Shown: positions 13,001 through 25,196 of the stretch, in pieces | Layout: each line of letters starts with the position of its first letter | Position numbering within the stretch: position 1 is the first letter of the stretch | Assembly (NCBI GenBank): GCA_017562135.1 | Contig: QEYB01000533.1 | Span: 310,001-374,000 of the forward strand | Direction of reading: 5' to 3' | DNA: 64,000 nt | From: Dipylidium caninum | Lineage: Eukaryota > Platyhelminthes > Cestoda > Cyclophyllidea > Dipylidiidae | Position numbers and translations under genes: made by a program | Notes under the pieces: model-generated | The model's input: the letters and a program-made list of their open reading frames with translations, nothing else | Databases searched by the model: none | What the model was told of the DNA's origin: nothing

Positions 13001-16000
13001 TCGCCGCCTAGTGTCGCGCGATGCGACTGCAAAGTCCTCAGTGAGGAGGCTGTTCTCTTTTGAGATAACCTATGGAGGCCGGGTAACGGACGCATGGGAT
13101 CAGCGCTGTCTGGGCGTGGTTCTCGCGCGCTTCATCGGCGAGGCGACAGTGGCGGAGGACTACCGCTTCTGCGCTGACTCCGACCTCTTCCACCCGCCGC
13201 CGTTGGAACACCTGGCCGAGTACCTCGAGTACGTGGACACCCTGCCTCTCCTCGACCCCACGGACATCTTCAACATGCATCCCAATGCCAACCTCATCTT
13301 CTTGGTGAGTGCCCTGCCCTGCCCTGCCCTGTTCTCTTAATCCTCCTCTTCCCACGCATTACTACGCCTGTTGGCACTAAACCGAACGGCGGCGGTTAAG
13401 GGACCTTGCGAACTCCCTGACACTGCTGTCCTCACACCTCGCGTCCCACTCTGCTCACCTAGTCTGCCCGGGGCAGGGCAGCTCCACGATCTCCGCGTAT
13501 TCACCTGCCTTCATCGGCTTTGTGTGCGTCCATTGTCGGGCGGAGGTCATGGAGCCGGACTGGAACCGCTCCTCCCATCTCGACCGCATCAGAGGCCCAA
13601 CCCTTCAATCTCCCTCTCTCCTTGGTTCCGGTGTCGCGCACTTGACCTCCCCCCCCCTCGATTAACAGAAGCACAGTCTCGTCATTGCGACAAATTGACC
13701 ATTCGACAGAACCGCAACCCCCTTGGAAGGCAGTCCACACCATCGTCCACGCCAGGTGTCACGCTGGTCGAGTTGGCCAGCGGTTTGCAGTCTCCTGGCT
13801 TGTCTTCGCCTCACAACAGCCCTCGGCGCGCTGCGACGTTTTACTCCTCGCTCGTCTGCTTGTTCTGCCCTCCTGGGCGGGGGGGGGAACGGGCTCCTCG
13901 GCTGTGTGACAGGCTCCCCGTTTCTGTCACCACTGAGTGACGACTTATGCGTCGGCTCAAGACGCGTCCCCAAATACCTTTAGCTTGCCGCTCTCGTGAC
14001 TCGTTTGCTTCACTCTCTTCCGAGGCCGCGTCAGCACGTGCCTCCAGCAGTCTACGACTACCTTCGCCGCCAACACCCGCCTTCTTCGGCGTAAAGACGC
14101 AGTCACTCACACGCCTGACTGCCAACGACTCCTTCACCGAAGTAGCGAGATGATTTTTCCCCTGTGGGTTGGCTGTCCATTTTAATTAGAACTATGAGAA
14201 AGGGCACTCCCGAGGGAGGAGCGGAGGTCCTCTTCTGCTCGCCAGCGCTCTCAAATATCGCAGACATCTTTCTTTGTCTTTGGACACGTCACCATTCCTT
14301 CTTCTGACACATCATTTAGCGAGGAAATTTTCGCGACTTGGTGCGGCACGTCTTGACCGCCATTAACTCCTTTTGCCTGGGGAGGGGTAGGGGAACAGGG
14401 ACGGGAAGTGCCGATTAGCCCGTGGGATTCCCATCTTACTTTCCCCATCTTCGTGATCTCATACAGCAACAGGAGACGACGAAATTGCTGTCCACCATGC
14501 TGGAGGTTCAACCTCGTACCACGGTGGGAAAAGCCGGTTACACGTCGGATGAGGCGGTCTACGACCTGGCGGACAATCTGCTCCAAGCCCTCCCCAGCCC
14601 CGTCGAGACGGAGAAGGCTCGGCCCGACCTCTTCGCCACCGACCGACGGGGTCGGGTGAACTCCCTCACCACGGTGCTCATGCAGGAGGTGGACCGCTAC
14701 AACAGGCTGCTCGCGATCATCAAAGTAAGTGCGACGCTCCGGCGGCTGCCACAGTCTCCTCAGCGCCCTCGTGTCACCTGCCTCTGTCTCTCCAATTGCA
14801 GTCGTCTTTGGTGCAGATCCAGAAGGCCGTGAAGGGGTTTTTGGTGATGTCGGAGAAGTTGGAGAAAATTTACACCTCCTTCCTGTTGAACTCAGTGCCG
14901 CGGTTGTGGGAGAACGCGGCCTATCCGAGCCTGAAACCGCTCAGCTCGTGGATGAAGGATCTGGTGCTCAGGGTGGAGTTCATCAACTTGTGGGTCCTCA
15001 ACGGTCCGCCCACCTCCTTTTGGATCTCCGGCTTCTTCTTCCCCCAAGGTGTCCCATCCGCGCCACCTGCCTCCTTTACTTGACTGTCAATTGCCTCCGG
15101 GTCGCCTCATTTTTGACTCGACGGTAGCCTTTAAGGGGTGGGGAACAGTGGGAGATTCCATCACACCAGTAACACTGAATCTCTTCAGCGAATTCTGTTC
15201 AATCTCAAGCACCATCGCCATGCGAACTGCAGTGGAGGCCAGCAGCATGTGCAAGTGACTGTTCCGTCCCGCCACCAGCCTCCACACACCGCAACGAGAG
15301 CTTCAACACACACCAGTTCACACGCCTCTCTACCTCCAGGGCTGAAAGTCGCATTTTCAGATTGCGCCGCCCCTCACGGAGCCTCGGGGCAGCCACGTGA
15401 CAGCGGGGCTGATGGTTGAAATCGACCTGCGATGGGAGAAAGTCGATTTGTCAGTCACCTGTCCGGGAGACGCGTCACCGCTGGGGCGCGGAAGGCCCGT
15501 CAAATTGCATAGTCGCCGGCGTCGCGTCGGTTGCGGCTTCGACCGTCAATCGCGTGCCCTACGGCTCTCTTGCAGCCCAGTCGCTCTACAGTTGACAACA
15601 CCAGGCACTCAGGGGCAGGAACATTGCGAGGATCTTGAATCTATGGCGGTTGAGGGGTTGGGCGTTTGTCCCGGGGGGACGGCCGCCAGTGGGCTTCAAA
15701 GTCCACAAAATCGCTATGGTCGATTGACTCCTTGATCAAGCAGCCCTCACGTTTAGTCGAGACTTTCGTGTTCATCTGTTTTGGACCGTTTGAGGAGACC
15801 AGTGGAGTATCTTTCCCGGCCGCCCAGAAAAGCTCACGTCATTTGCTTTCGGCTAAGGCGTTCAGACGCCAGCGAATATCTCGGAGAGTGCAAAGGGCCT
15901 CTGAAATCCAGTAACAACATCCTGCTTGGTATAACCAAACCAGATCGTCCTGTGTCACGTACCGTCCGTTCTGGACTCGTTGATTTCGCATGGATTATTT

Positions 16001-19000
16001 CTGCCAGAGCTGAACTAAGTTTCTTTGTACGTGAGCCATTTCGCGTCAGATTGTGTCTACACCGAATAGAGACGATCAGGCAAACATTCCATTCGACGGG
16101 GCCTCAGATTAGACTCCAGCCGTGGTCGTTCTCACGTTGTCTAAGAGTAGCGGCATCATGAGCCACTTCGAAGCCTTCGCCTGTCGGCTCATCGTTCGTT
16201 TTGCCCTACTTCTGTATTCCTCAGACCGTCCGCTTGGTGGCAGACCCTGCCGTTGAAGGCGCAGAGCAGCGACGTTCGGACTTGCGGCTGGCTCTCGAGA
16301 AAACTTCAAATCTCTGTTTGTTTTGAACATTCCACACGGAAAGGAATTACTCGTAGCACAGACATTCATACTGTCGCTCTCGCTCTCAGGCTTCCTGACG
16401 GGGACACTGCAGAACTACGCGCGGAAGTACGACTTCCCCATCGACCACCTCTCCTTCGACTTCACCGTTTTGCCGCAGTACCGCGACCAGGAGACCTACG
16501 TCTCGCGCCAGCGCAGCCTAGGCTTTGGGGAGAAGCATCCCGAGGACGCCGATCTGACGGTGCCTGCGGACGGGGTCCTAATCCACGGGCTCTTCATGGA
16601 CGGCTTCAGGTGCGTCGGGGCCCCAACCCCAACTAACTTCGTCCTCCTTGCGACTGGAATCTCCGGACTCTGACATAACAATGAGAAATGTGAAGGATGC
16701 CCCAGAAGACACCATTAAACTCAAGATTTCTGGGGTTGTTTCGTCGGGAGGAGGCTCGATGATATTCGCCTTCGATGGTGGCAGTGGTGGAACACGGAAG
16801 GCGACTGCTATTCCGTGGCATGTCGGGCTCGATCTCTTCAAACAGACGTTGCGACATCACCGCAGTGTTGTTCTGGAGGCCGCAGGATTGCGTTGTTGAC
16901 GTAGAAATGGCGTCTCGCTAGCGGCGTATTCCTTTTCCGGGCTATTTGTAGTTCCATCGGCTAAGCGTCGAAACCGCCGCGGCCTGGTGCTTTCACGTCA
17001 GTCGGTTTCACTGCCTGGCAATTGGCGGCTTGAAAAGGCTATTTTTTTCGAGAAAAAATCAGACTAAAATCCGTAAATCAGACATCACATGATCACATGA
17101 TGTCTAACCGAGTAAACGTTGCTTGTCAAGCTGCTTGCCTCAGAGAAAGCCTCCTCTTTGACATGTTAACCCTCACTGGGCTGGGCCGCGGAAGTGGAGG
17201 GTCAGACACTCCTGCGATTCGAGTAACTGGGCGACGACGCACTGGGAAACGGGGAAACAGGAATGGCGGCGCCGTTCCGCTACTCCAAGCCCCCTCCGTA
17301 CTTTTCACGGTGAGGTGAGGCTTGAAGAGAAGAAGCCGAGAGGAAGGTGCCTTGCAGGTCCCCGAAATCATCGGGAGCCGGAGCCAACTTGGAGGGGAAA
17401 GTGCCGCCATCCCTTCGGTTGCAACGGACACCTCCTGCGTTAAACGCACGCCGGCGCACGAAAACTTTGCAATCCGAGCAATTTGTATGTATCCTTGTGC
17501 GAGGGCCTTCGGACAGACCAGTCGGCCTCTTCCCTGCACCATAATTTGCTTTTCAGCTCCATTTCAACGGCAGTGAGGTCACGTCTTCAAAGAGATTGCC
17601 CAAAATGGAGGCACGAATGGGCAAATTCGACTTTCCCTAATTTAATCTTAGCTTATATAAATAACCTTGGCGATGGAACGTTCGGCGTTTCTGGTCGAGG
17701 GTGTCCACCTCTCGCGCCGCTCGTTAAGATGCGTCTTGCGTCCCCCGCCCGCCAGACACGGTTGGTCACGCCGGCGAGCGCCGTGGACTGGGAGGAGGCA
17801 CGCCGGTTGACTCCTCCTCCTCCCCTTCCCCGGTGGTCGTCGTCGGCCGGGCCAATTCCGGTCCACTGGCGAATATTCGGCCAAAGAGATCTACTTACTT
17901 TGTGGTCGACTGAGACGAGGAGCCGTCTCAACGTCTGGTGCGAACTCCTGCCGTCAAGGCCCCCTTCGCCCTCTCAGAGGCCTTCTCTTTCGCTCGCCAA
18001 ACTGGTATCGTCACCGTCTTTCTGCTAACGGCTTCTGCTCGCGACATCGCCTTGTAGATGGGACGACGAAGCGATGAGGATCGCGGACCCCCTGCCACGG
18101 GTGACCATGGAGGCTATGCCGATGCTACACATGAAGCCCGAGATGGACCTGCAGCCAGACCTCGACCGCTACGTTGCTCCACTCTATAAAACCTCCACTA
18201 GGGCTGGGGTGCTCTCCACTACAGGTAGGTCCCTCTTTAGTCTGTCGGAAAAGCTTTCTTGCATCTCAAACGCCTGCAACCCGCATCCTTCGCTGAAATA
18301 GACCAGCTACCCAGACCCCCTTCATCCTGTATTAAGCCTCCTCTAATGCTGCATTGGGCATTCCACGATTGTGGCTCTAGGAGTCTCGAGTTTCCATTGT
18401 CAAAACTTGGGAGTGTCTCGCTTTGGGCCAGTGGTTCCGTGACTTACACCGCACCGGCAGTGGCACAGGAGTTTGACTTAATCAGGGAGTACTGACGGCT
18501 ACCGAGACGAGTGTTCGCGAATGTAGAGCCCGACGGGCAGACGGGAGTCGTCGAAGTAGACGCTCGGAGGCATCGTGGTCGGAGAATTTGCAATGTCTCG
18601 GTAGCCTTGTTGAAACTAGTCCAAGTGACACGGTTTGGGCCCCACCCCAGTGTCTGTCACGGTGCGCCCTTTCGGCCTCTTTTGTCGTCCACCAACTTGG
18701 TCGCCGATAACAGAACGGTTTCGGTCATCCATTAGGCAGTTAAATTCGCTCTTGCAACGGATGCGGCACGTTCCGTAGTCCACCCCGAATCCAGATAGCC
18801 TGGATGTGCTATAGTGTGATGGCGAGGTGATAGTTTTAGCTGGTTGAAATCTTCACTTCACAGCTCTCGTCTACTTGCTTGACGAACTAACTCGGAGGCC
18901 AGGCGTGATCCGCCGTGTAGAGTTTCAGCTTCTGGGGTCACGGGAAAGCCCACGTGACAGTAATCTATTTCGAAATTGGGGGCCTAAATTGGTAAATCAG

Positions 19001-19431
19001 TCGAACCGTGGTTCACAGTGAAATAGCCGAGAGCATGAAACGTTCACCGCGCATTGGACGATGTACGAGACGTCCGCAAACCGCCAAGAAATAATCCGCA
19101 CATCTGTGGACAGCGACTAGACAGTCGCCCCGCAGCTCACCGACGCGTAGTGCGAAGGCCTCCCTCCCCTCCTCATCCCCCCCCCCCCGAGTAGGGCAGA
19201 CCTGCTAGGAGTGTGGCGGAAAACCGGACGCGACGCGCCCGCAACCACCACCAGCAAGTGGGACAACCCAACACGAGAGCCGATCTACTGTCGGGGACTC
19301 ACCCACTTCCCGCCTCTTCTTAAGGCATATCAACCAACTTTGTCACGGCGATACCACTGCCGAGTGCGGAGTCAAAGGACCGCTGGATCAGCTACGGGGC
19401 CGCCTTAATATGTGAGAACGCGAACTCTTAA
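272..19431 (+). CDS. DNAH6: Axonemal dynein heavy chain 6, C-terminal half (partial, 19 exons)
   Basis: This is the motor subunit of a ciliary inner-arm dynein, an ATPase that slides axonemal microtubules. Exons: 272-595, 891-1022, 1165-1325, 2096-2615, 3934-4088, 4855-5026, 5271-5515, 6851-7096, 7341-8329, 9542-9807, 10625-11446, 11930-12170, 12255-12460, 13065-13304, 14467-14724, 14802-15048, 16390-16609, 18058-18224, 19325-19431. All junctions are GT-AG and phases agree throughout; the total of 5718 nt is 1905 codons plus stop. Landmarks in order are [16 protein letters not shown] (AAA3), [12 protein letters not shown] (AAA4 P-loop), [13 protein letters not shown], the stalk, [55 protein letters not shown] and the end LICENANS. 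Wording matches vertebrate DNAH6 better than DNAH1/3/7/12, from memory of the family. The gene starts left of the window. The first exon could instead begin at 284. The last exon was found by phase and motif (STNFV); the usual His before it is Ile here. Confidence 0.9.
1165..2615 (+). other. DNAH6: DNAH6 exons encoding AAA4
   Basis: The exon at 1165-1325 holds the Walker A loop [12 protein letters not shown] at its 3' end and is joined (phase 2) to the exon at 2096-2615. That exon continues [19 protein letters not shown] and contains the acidic Walker B-like [14 protein letters not shown], then [18 protein letters not shown] sequence and [21 protein letters not shown]. The position after the P-loop Lys is Arg where most DNAH6 proteins have Gln. 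The 770-nt intron between the two exons shows no gene. Confidence 0.85.
3934..7563 (+). other. DNAH6: DNAH6 stalk and microtubule-binding domain
   Basis: Exons 3934-4088, 4855-5026, 5271-5515, 6851-7096 and the first ~220 nt of 7341-8329. The outgoing coiled coil includes [16 protein letters not shown], then heptad-rich [20 protein letters not shown] and [20 protein letters not shown]. The tip carries [33 protein letters not shown] and [19 protein letters not shown], as in dynein microtubule-binding domains. The return coil runs from [19 protein letters not shown] to [12 protein letters not shown]. Exon phases are 2,0,2,2 and consistent. Confidence 0.85.
7564..9807 (+). other. DNAH6: DNAH6 AAA5 exons
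   Basis: The long exon 7341-8329 continues into AAA5 with [51 protein letters not shown] and [18 protein letters not shown]. The next exon (9542-9807) begins [19 protein letters not shown] and ends at [13 protein letters not shown] with a GTAAGT donor. The join is about two residues shorter than in vertebrate DNAH6, but the phase fits (1 plus 2). Confidence 0.85.
10625..12460 (+). other. DNAH6: DNAH6 AAA6 exons
   Basis: Three exons. 10625-11446 carries [70 protein letters not shown] and DWVFLQ. 11930-12170 carries [23 protein letters not shown] sequence ([15 protein letters not shown]) and [20 protein letters not shown]. 12255-12460 carries [18 protein letters not shown] and [19 protein letters not shown]. 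The first exon holds an insertion of about 20-30 residues rich in Asp, Ser and Gly that vertebrate proteins fill differently. Confidence 0.87.
13065..19431 (+). other. DNAH6: DNAH6 C-terminal domain exons
   Basis: Exons 13065-13304 ([26 protein letters not shown]), 14467-14724 ([20 protein letters not shown]), 14802-15048 ([46 protein letters not shown]), 16390-16609 ([31 protein letters not shown]), 18058-18224 (CP-less variant of the [16 protein letters not shown] block) and 19325-19431 ([20 protein letters not shown], stop 19429-19431). Introns here reach 1.8 kb and contain only spurious open frames. Confidence 0.85.
13311..13330. repeat. GCCCT pentanucleotide microsatellite, four copies
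   Basis: Four perfect GCCCT units begin six bases after the GTGAGT donor of the exon ending at 13304, inside the dynein intron. Confidence 0.9.
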
Positions 19432-19757
19432 CTCCCCCTCACGCCACCCCAAAATTGTTGACTGAGGCATCACCCAAATACACTGCTGCGCTAATCAATT
19501 TTACTGACTGTTGCCGTTATTGCCACAGACCAAGAAAAAAGAGGTAGGCAGTACGAAAACCAATCAAATACCATTTATACACATAATTTAAATGTGCTTC
19601 TTAATACATTTAGGTAAAAAAACAAGTGCGCTCTTGTTTACGCAATTCTTTGGAGTCCTCGCAGCAAGCAGCAGAGGAGGGGGGGGGGCTGAGATAAAAT
19701 AATTGCATCTAATCGCATCATATGTACAAAACAAGAGCTCGCACGCAGACGAACGTT
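19432..19757. other. Short convergent intergenic spacer
   Basis: 326 bp between the dynein stop (plus) and the zinc-finger stop (minus). It must hold both 3' ends. I see no canonical AATAAA on either strand, so variant poly(A) signals are probably used. It contains the G10 run at 19679-19688. Confidence 0.6.
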
Positions 19758-21982
19758 TTAGGCTGCGGTGTCCTCTTCTTCTTCCCCCTTGTCGTCCGTT
19801 TTATCAACGGGTTCTTCATCATCATACACCACTACGTTCCACTCTTCAGTCGGCACCCCATCTTCGCCACCAACCGCAGTAGGGTCGGCTAGCTCAATAC
19901 CTGCCGGGAGCCGGGACTTAATAGTGGCTTCCACAGTGGGAGACTCCTCACCTGCGCCAATGTAATCTGTGTCGTAGTCCTTATACCACGCTGGCAGACG
20001 TCGAGCACGCACAACACGTCGACTAGATGGCGCCGCTTGCACTCCAGAAAGATGTCTACCAGATGGGTTAAGGACAGTTCGTCTTGAATGCGTTAAAGCT
20101 GAGTTGGCAGTAACTGCCGCAGCGGACGATAACGACTCTGTTAGAGGTCTCAAGTTTTCCTGTCCATTATCTACATGACCTTCTGCATGCCCCTCCACTG
20201 TCTTTTGAGGCGCTGCTTTAATCAAAGTAATTGTACGGCGAGTAACATCTGAAAGACAAAGGGGTTTTACGGATAACCACTCAAACAGGATATCTAGAAA
20301 GGAAACTGGAAGAGGCAAAACTTACTAGTGCCATCCTCAACAGGAGCCAGGTCATCATCCACCTCTTCCACATCGAAATCTTCCTCACCTTCAGCAAATT
20401 CTGCTGCCTCATCTTCATCCTCCCCGTAGAGAGAGTCAAACTTGGCGCCGCGAAGACGTCTACGTTTTGTGCTCGAAACATAACGGGCCGGAGGAAGCGA
20501 AAGGCCGTCTTCCCCGTCCTCTTCCTGACGTCTGTGCTGGTCATGATGACGATCCAACAGCATAATTGAGTTTGTGGTGAATTCACACTGGCTGTAACGA
20601 CACTTAAGTCTACCGACAGCACCTCTAGACTGCCTAGCATTTCGCTCCTCCGCGTGCATGCTGCGAATGTGGGTATCAAGATCTTTTTTCATCTCGAAAG
20701 TGGACTCACAGTATCGGCAGACATGACGACGATTAACTTTGAGAGCGTGGGCTCGTGTTATGTGGTGATTCAGCTGATTGAAGCCGGGAAAACCACGCTC
20801 CCCACAGACCGGACAGGAGATTATTTGACTACCCTCGTGAGCTTTTACATGTGCTTTAAGGGATGCCACATCGCTGACATAGGCATTGCAGGGAAGGCAA
20901 CGGAACTTCGTCTGAAGAGTGCGTACAATACGACAACTCCTTGTATGCTTATTGAGGTTATAGATACTATCGAAAGTCAACGAACATCCCAGGCACTCCA
21001 GCGACAACTAAAAAGAATGTATTAACTTAAAGTACGCACCTGAGAAGAAGCCATCATAGCGAAGTGTTCGCGCAGCTCATGCTCCCGTGTTCTTAGGTGA
21101 GCCAAGTAGATATCATAAGATGAAAAGGCTTTGTTGCATGTATCACAACGGAAAATTTTGTCACGATAGATATGACGATTCCGATGTGTCTTCATATTGG
21201 CCTTCTGTGCAAATCTCTTATTGCAGACATCACAAACAAAAGGTTTTTCTCCCGTGTGTGCCCGTTTATGATGTTCCATCGTGCCTCCATTGTTGGTCAT
21301 ATAATTGCACTGGTCACAATGGAACTTATAGTTAGCAGGATTTCTTTTTGGCTTTTTGGGATCGACGTGACATCGCCGAGCGTGTAAGAAGAGTTGGCTG
21401 AGAGTTTCAAAAAACTCCTCGCATTGACGACATGTATAAACTTTTACGAAATGCTTTTCTCTCATGTGCTTCGTAAAGGCGTTGGCATTTGAGTACATAG
21501 CTGGACAAGAAGGACACTTATAGGTTATTCCGCCTGGTTGAGCTCCCGCCATTGTCAAAATACCACCGGAACTGGAAACAATACCGGGGGCGCCGTAGTA
21601 AGTCTTGGTTGCGGGGTCATAAAACTGCATCTGTTCAGGAGATACCTCTATGATTTGCGTTCCATCGACAAGGGTTTGATCCCCTAACTAAAGAAGTTAA
21701 GAAGAGGAAGAGATCTAAAACCTGGACGAATTCTGTGCCTCCTTCACCGGTAACCGTTGTGACAGCCCCGGAAGCGATCAAACTTTCCAGAGTAGCCATA
21801 TCTAGATTATCATCTGCTGCGATCAAAACCATATCTTCACCATCGTTCTGGATTCCCAGATCGTTTAGCGACAAGTAAACCTGTCCATTGTCTCCAGTGG
21901 CCGCAAAAGGCACGGCCGAGTAGGTTCCATCAGGATTCATGATCACGGACGTGGTGTCTTCGGATAAAATCTGATCGGTCAT
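19758..21982 (-). CDS. C2H2 zinc-finger protein with ten fingers
   Basis: Nuclear DNA-binding protein by domain content; the orthologue is not identified. Exons on the minus strand: 21982-21722, 21687-21040, 21007-20326, 20248-19758, giving 693 residues with consistent phases (0,0,1). Introns are 34, 32 and 77 nt. The N-terminal ~120 residues are acidic and rich in Gly, Thr and Asp (starting MTDQILSEDTTSVIMNPDG). Ten C2H2 or C2HC fingers follow: five in exon 2, including FVCDVCNKRFAQKANMKTH joined to its neighbour by the TGEKPF linker, and five in exon 3, the first being C2HC and one ending CEFTTNSIMLLDRHHDQH. After the fingers come a basic KRRRLRG stretch and a long acidic region (EDEDEAAEFAEGEEDFD), then an acidic C-terminus. 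The finger count recalls CTCF, but linker and finger sequences do not convince me of orthology. Confidence 0.9.
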
Positions 21983-24900
21983 TCTGCCAAAGAATGGGGA
22001 GAATCATTGAATTAGCTGGGTTTCTTTTGAAAAGTCGCAACAAATCTAACGCCTTTAAAAAGCGTTAATACAAACAAAACCACAAAGCAATTTAAACAAC
22101 AAACCTGCGGGAGCCTCAAGGCCAATATGGCTACCACCTGAAAACACAATAAGACTGTGACTGGTTAATTAAAACAAATATTCAAATTGCAAAACCTTGT
22201 TTGATACCTTTTAAAATACAAAAAGAAGTAAAAAATAAAGTCATATTAAAGTAATCTAATTTATTGGAAGCCAGTAGCCACTTTTTCCTAAAACTTACTA
22301 GGGTCCCTTCGGGCCACGTCAAAATTTGTCACAATGACAACCGTCTGTCAGACCACCAATAAAGAACAGTGTGAATATTTATTAGTTCTGTGCATCGACT
22401 AGATCCGTAATCATACCTTCCCTATTCGCGTGTTCCAAGAAGAATTTTTAACGAAACTTTAAGACGTCCTACGCATTTTTACGTAATTCGTCAATTAACA
22501 TACAATCCTTTCCCTTAATATTGGCATGTGAAATATAGACAATACACCCCAATTGATCTTTCATCATAACACAATGCCGATGAATACCAAGAGGAACTTG
22601 ATACCGATCTCGCCCCCTTTAGAAGTTTACAACCGGTTGACGCTGATGCTATTAACTAAAGTCCACTGGGCAATAAAAGATGGTTCCAATTGCAAAGTCG
22701 GCTTCTTTTGCGAGTTACTGCTCAACTTTAATTTTCCGCCACAATTATTTGGGAATTGTTATACATCTATGGCGATTAAGATGGGGGCCGAATAATTTTA
22801 AGTGGGTTTAATAAGTAAATCTTCCTCTCAGTTATAAAAGGCAGGTAGTCGTTCAATGTCAGTAAAGTGCAACTTTCGACATTATTTTGAATTTTTGCCC
22901 GAAATGACACTACATTATTACACTTTTATAGAAACTTCATCTATAAGGTTTTGGACACCGAAAAGAATCGGGCAGATTTCAAAATTCTTTTATAACGTGT
23001 TCAAAGCACCCTACCTATAGCTTTTTCTAACCGTTTAGACCTCGACCTTTCATTTAGTGTATATACATATCGTTTAGTTGTTTGGCTTGATTCCTCAATT
23101 TAAAGTGGACGAACAAGACGTACACTTCAGACTTACCTTACAGCATTATCCCCGAAAGGGCAAGAATGCATCGCAGGCATGCGAGAAGTTATGTGCAGTG
23201 TGCGGGAACGAACCCGTGGAGAAAGAAATGTAGTCTCGTCAAAGTTGGTTTGCCTTATTTCGTTGTGGTGGTCTTTCATTAATAAATGCCCAAGAGCCCG
23301 GCCGTCCGGCCAGGCGAAGGTGACGGGAGCCACGTCAGTCGCGAGGCCATCGTCGCAACAGACGGTCAGAGGACAACACGCGCGATGTTGTGGAGGAGCT
23401 CGAGTGCGAACCGCATACATGCGTCGAAGGGGAAATTAAAAAAGCTTGCCCATGTCAGGCAACTCGACCGATCCTCAGCCGCCTCTCTCACCAGCTGCGG
23501 GAGATTCATTCGGTGCAACGCACTAACAGCATCTTGACTTCGTCGCATCCGAAATGCAACGGATCGGAAGAGACTGTGCGTGACGCAACCTGAACCGGCC
23601 CCGGTGATACCAAAAGCGGAGATCCACCAAAACAACATGCTGCAGTCGGTCTGCACTTTGAACTGTTGCCAAACGATCAGACGATTAATTTCAACGCGTA
23701 GGTTCAACAACTCGCCAAACTGAACGATGCAAATCGAGTGAAGCGGCCAGAGGAGGCAAATCGTCGTGCGGGTGGTGTTGACGTCCACGTTGCTAGTGCA
23801 AGCCAAAAATTATCGCCTCTGCGTTGGGGTGCGTCGGCACCTCCGCCCGGTGGCCCCCATCTCGACTTGCGGCCTGAGACCGCCTCTTCTTTCGTCGTCT
23901 CATGCAGAACTCCTTTGGCAGTAAAAGATCTTGATGACGCTAACGGTGCCAAATCACACTTAACGCAGTTCCTCGCGATCAAATATTAGAAATTTTACGA
24001 AAGTAAAGTCGACACTGCCTGCACAGCGAAAATTGACGGCACCGTTATTCTTAAGCAAAAATTTTGAGATCTCGTTATCATTTAAAATGCGCAAACAGTT
24101 GGTTGCCAGTCCAACTTTGGTCAGCAGACCGTCCCGTGTCCGGAATGCCCGCCAGTACGGGGCGGCGAATAGTTGCGGACAGGATCGGAGGCCGCCAGCG
24201 CCCCAGCCACGGCTCCGCCCCACACTGTTCTCCCGCGGTCCTTGACCCTCACGGCGCAGCGAGACTCACCACTTCGGGTGTGGCTTCGAAAAGATGACAA
24301 CTGTGCCGACGTTTTGTCCTCTCCTTTCCCGCCTTGGCCAGACGAGTATGAATCCCTGCCACGACTGTAAGTCTGAGCAGGGCAACTGCCTGTCACCAGA
24401 AAACACTCGGGTTTTTCAATTTAGGTGGAGGGGCGGCATGCCCGCCACACACAGACGTGGTGAGGCGTCTCCCGAAGAAAGCATTGCGACCGTGAAGCCT
24501 TCGTGCAGATGAGTAGGGTGTCATCCGACGTTTCAGTGCGTACTGGCAATATGGCAGAGATCGTGTCAGCGACGCACCACCACGACTCACGTGCCACCTC
24601 TCGTGGTGTTCCCCATGAAAGGTCGACTAAAAGCGCTCGGTGGAGGGCCCTCATCTCCGGAGTTTACTTGGTGGACCTGATACAAGAAGTCTAGGATGCC
24701 TACTGCAGAGGAGAAAACCGCAGCATGGTTCTCTTTCCCGGTTTCTTGGCCCTAGCCTTAGTAACTACTGACACGATGACAGAATCAATGGGGTAGCGGC
24801 AATGGCGGCCTCGAGCTCCTCTCCCGCATTTCCCTAACATCAAATCGCAGAGCAACTGGTGTTGCGGTCGGGAAGACAGACCCTCGCTGCTTACTTTGAG

Positions 24901-25196
24901 TGAAATCCTCAGAGCTGCTCAGCCTCTCTGTTAAAGTCGGGACTTTACTAAGAGAAAGTGTTGTTACCGAAAGAGCACAACTTTTACTAGATTACAGGCA
25001 CAAGGCGGATGCGATGTCAAATCATTGCAAATACGAATGAAACTCCTTTATTCCCAGAATAATATGTCCTCGATATGTTTATCTAAAAATCAGTGAGAAT
25101 TCAAATTGGAAAGAAAACTCACTTAATTTTTTCGGCGACATTTAGTCAGTCCTCCATGTGCTGACAAGTCGTCATATCCGAAATATAAGGGTTTAA
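21983..25196. other. Intergenic region between zinc-finger gene and TBC1D31
   Basis: 3.2 kb with no exon I can support. Up to about 23.1 kb it is AT-rich and probably holds the promoter and untranslated leader of the minus-strand zinc-finger gene. From about 23.13 to 24.7 kb it is clearly GC-richer. Open frames there (for example 23806-23366 on the minus strand, 146 codons) show no recognisable domain. Confidence 0.5.
25047..25052 (-). terminator. TBC1D31: Candidate poly(A) signal of TBC1D31
   Basis: AATAAA on the minus strand, about 145 nt downstream of the TAA at 25199-25197. It supports the view that the TBC1D31 gene ends here and does not continue into a C-terminal coiled coil. Confidence 0.55.

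Noticed and set aside
13371..13940. 189-codon open frame between dynein exons
   Set aside because: The flanking exons join in phase without it, and the sequence is a Pro/Arg/Ser mix without homology.
21022..21630. Zinc-finger gene as definite CTCF
   Set aside because: Shared features are generic to C2H2 arrays. Finger-specific residues and the eleventh finger could not be confirmed.
23366..23806. 146-codon minus-strand frame, considered as the missing C-terminal coiled coil of TBC1D31
   Set aside because: It lacks heptad pattern and charge, has no suitable splice sites in phase, and lies beyond a poly(A) signal that fits the end of TBC1D31.
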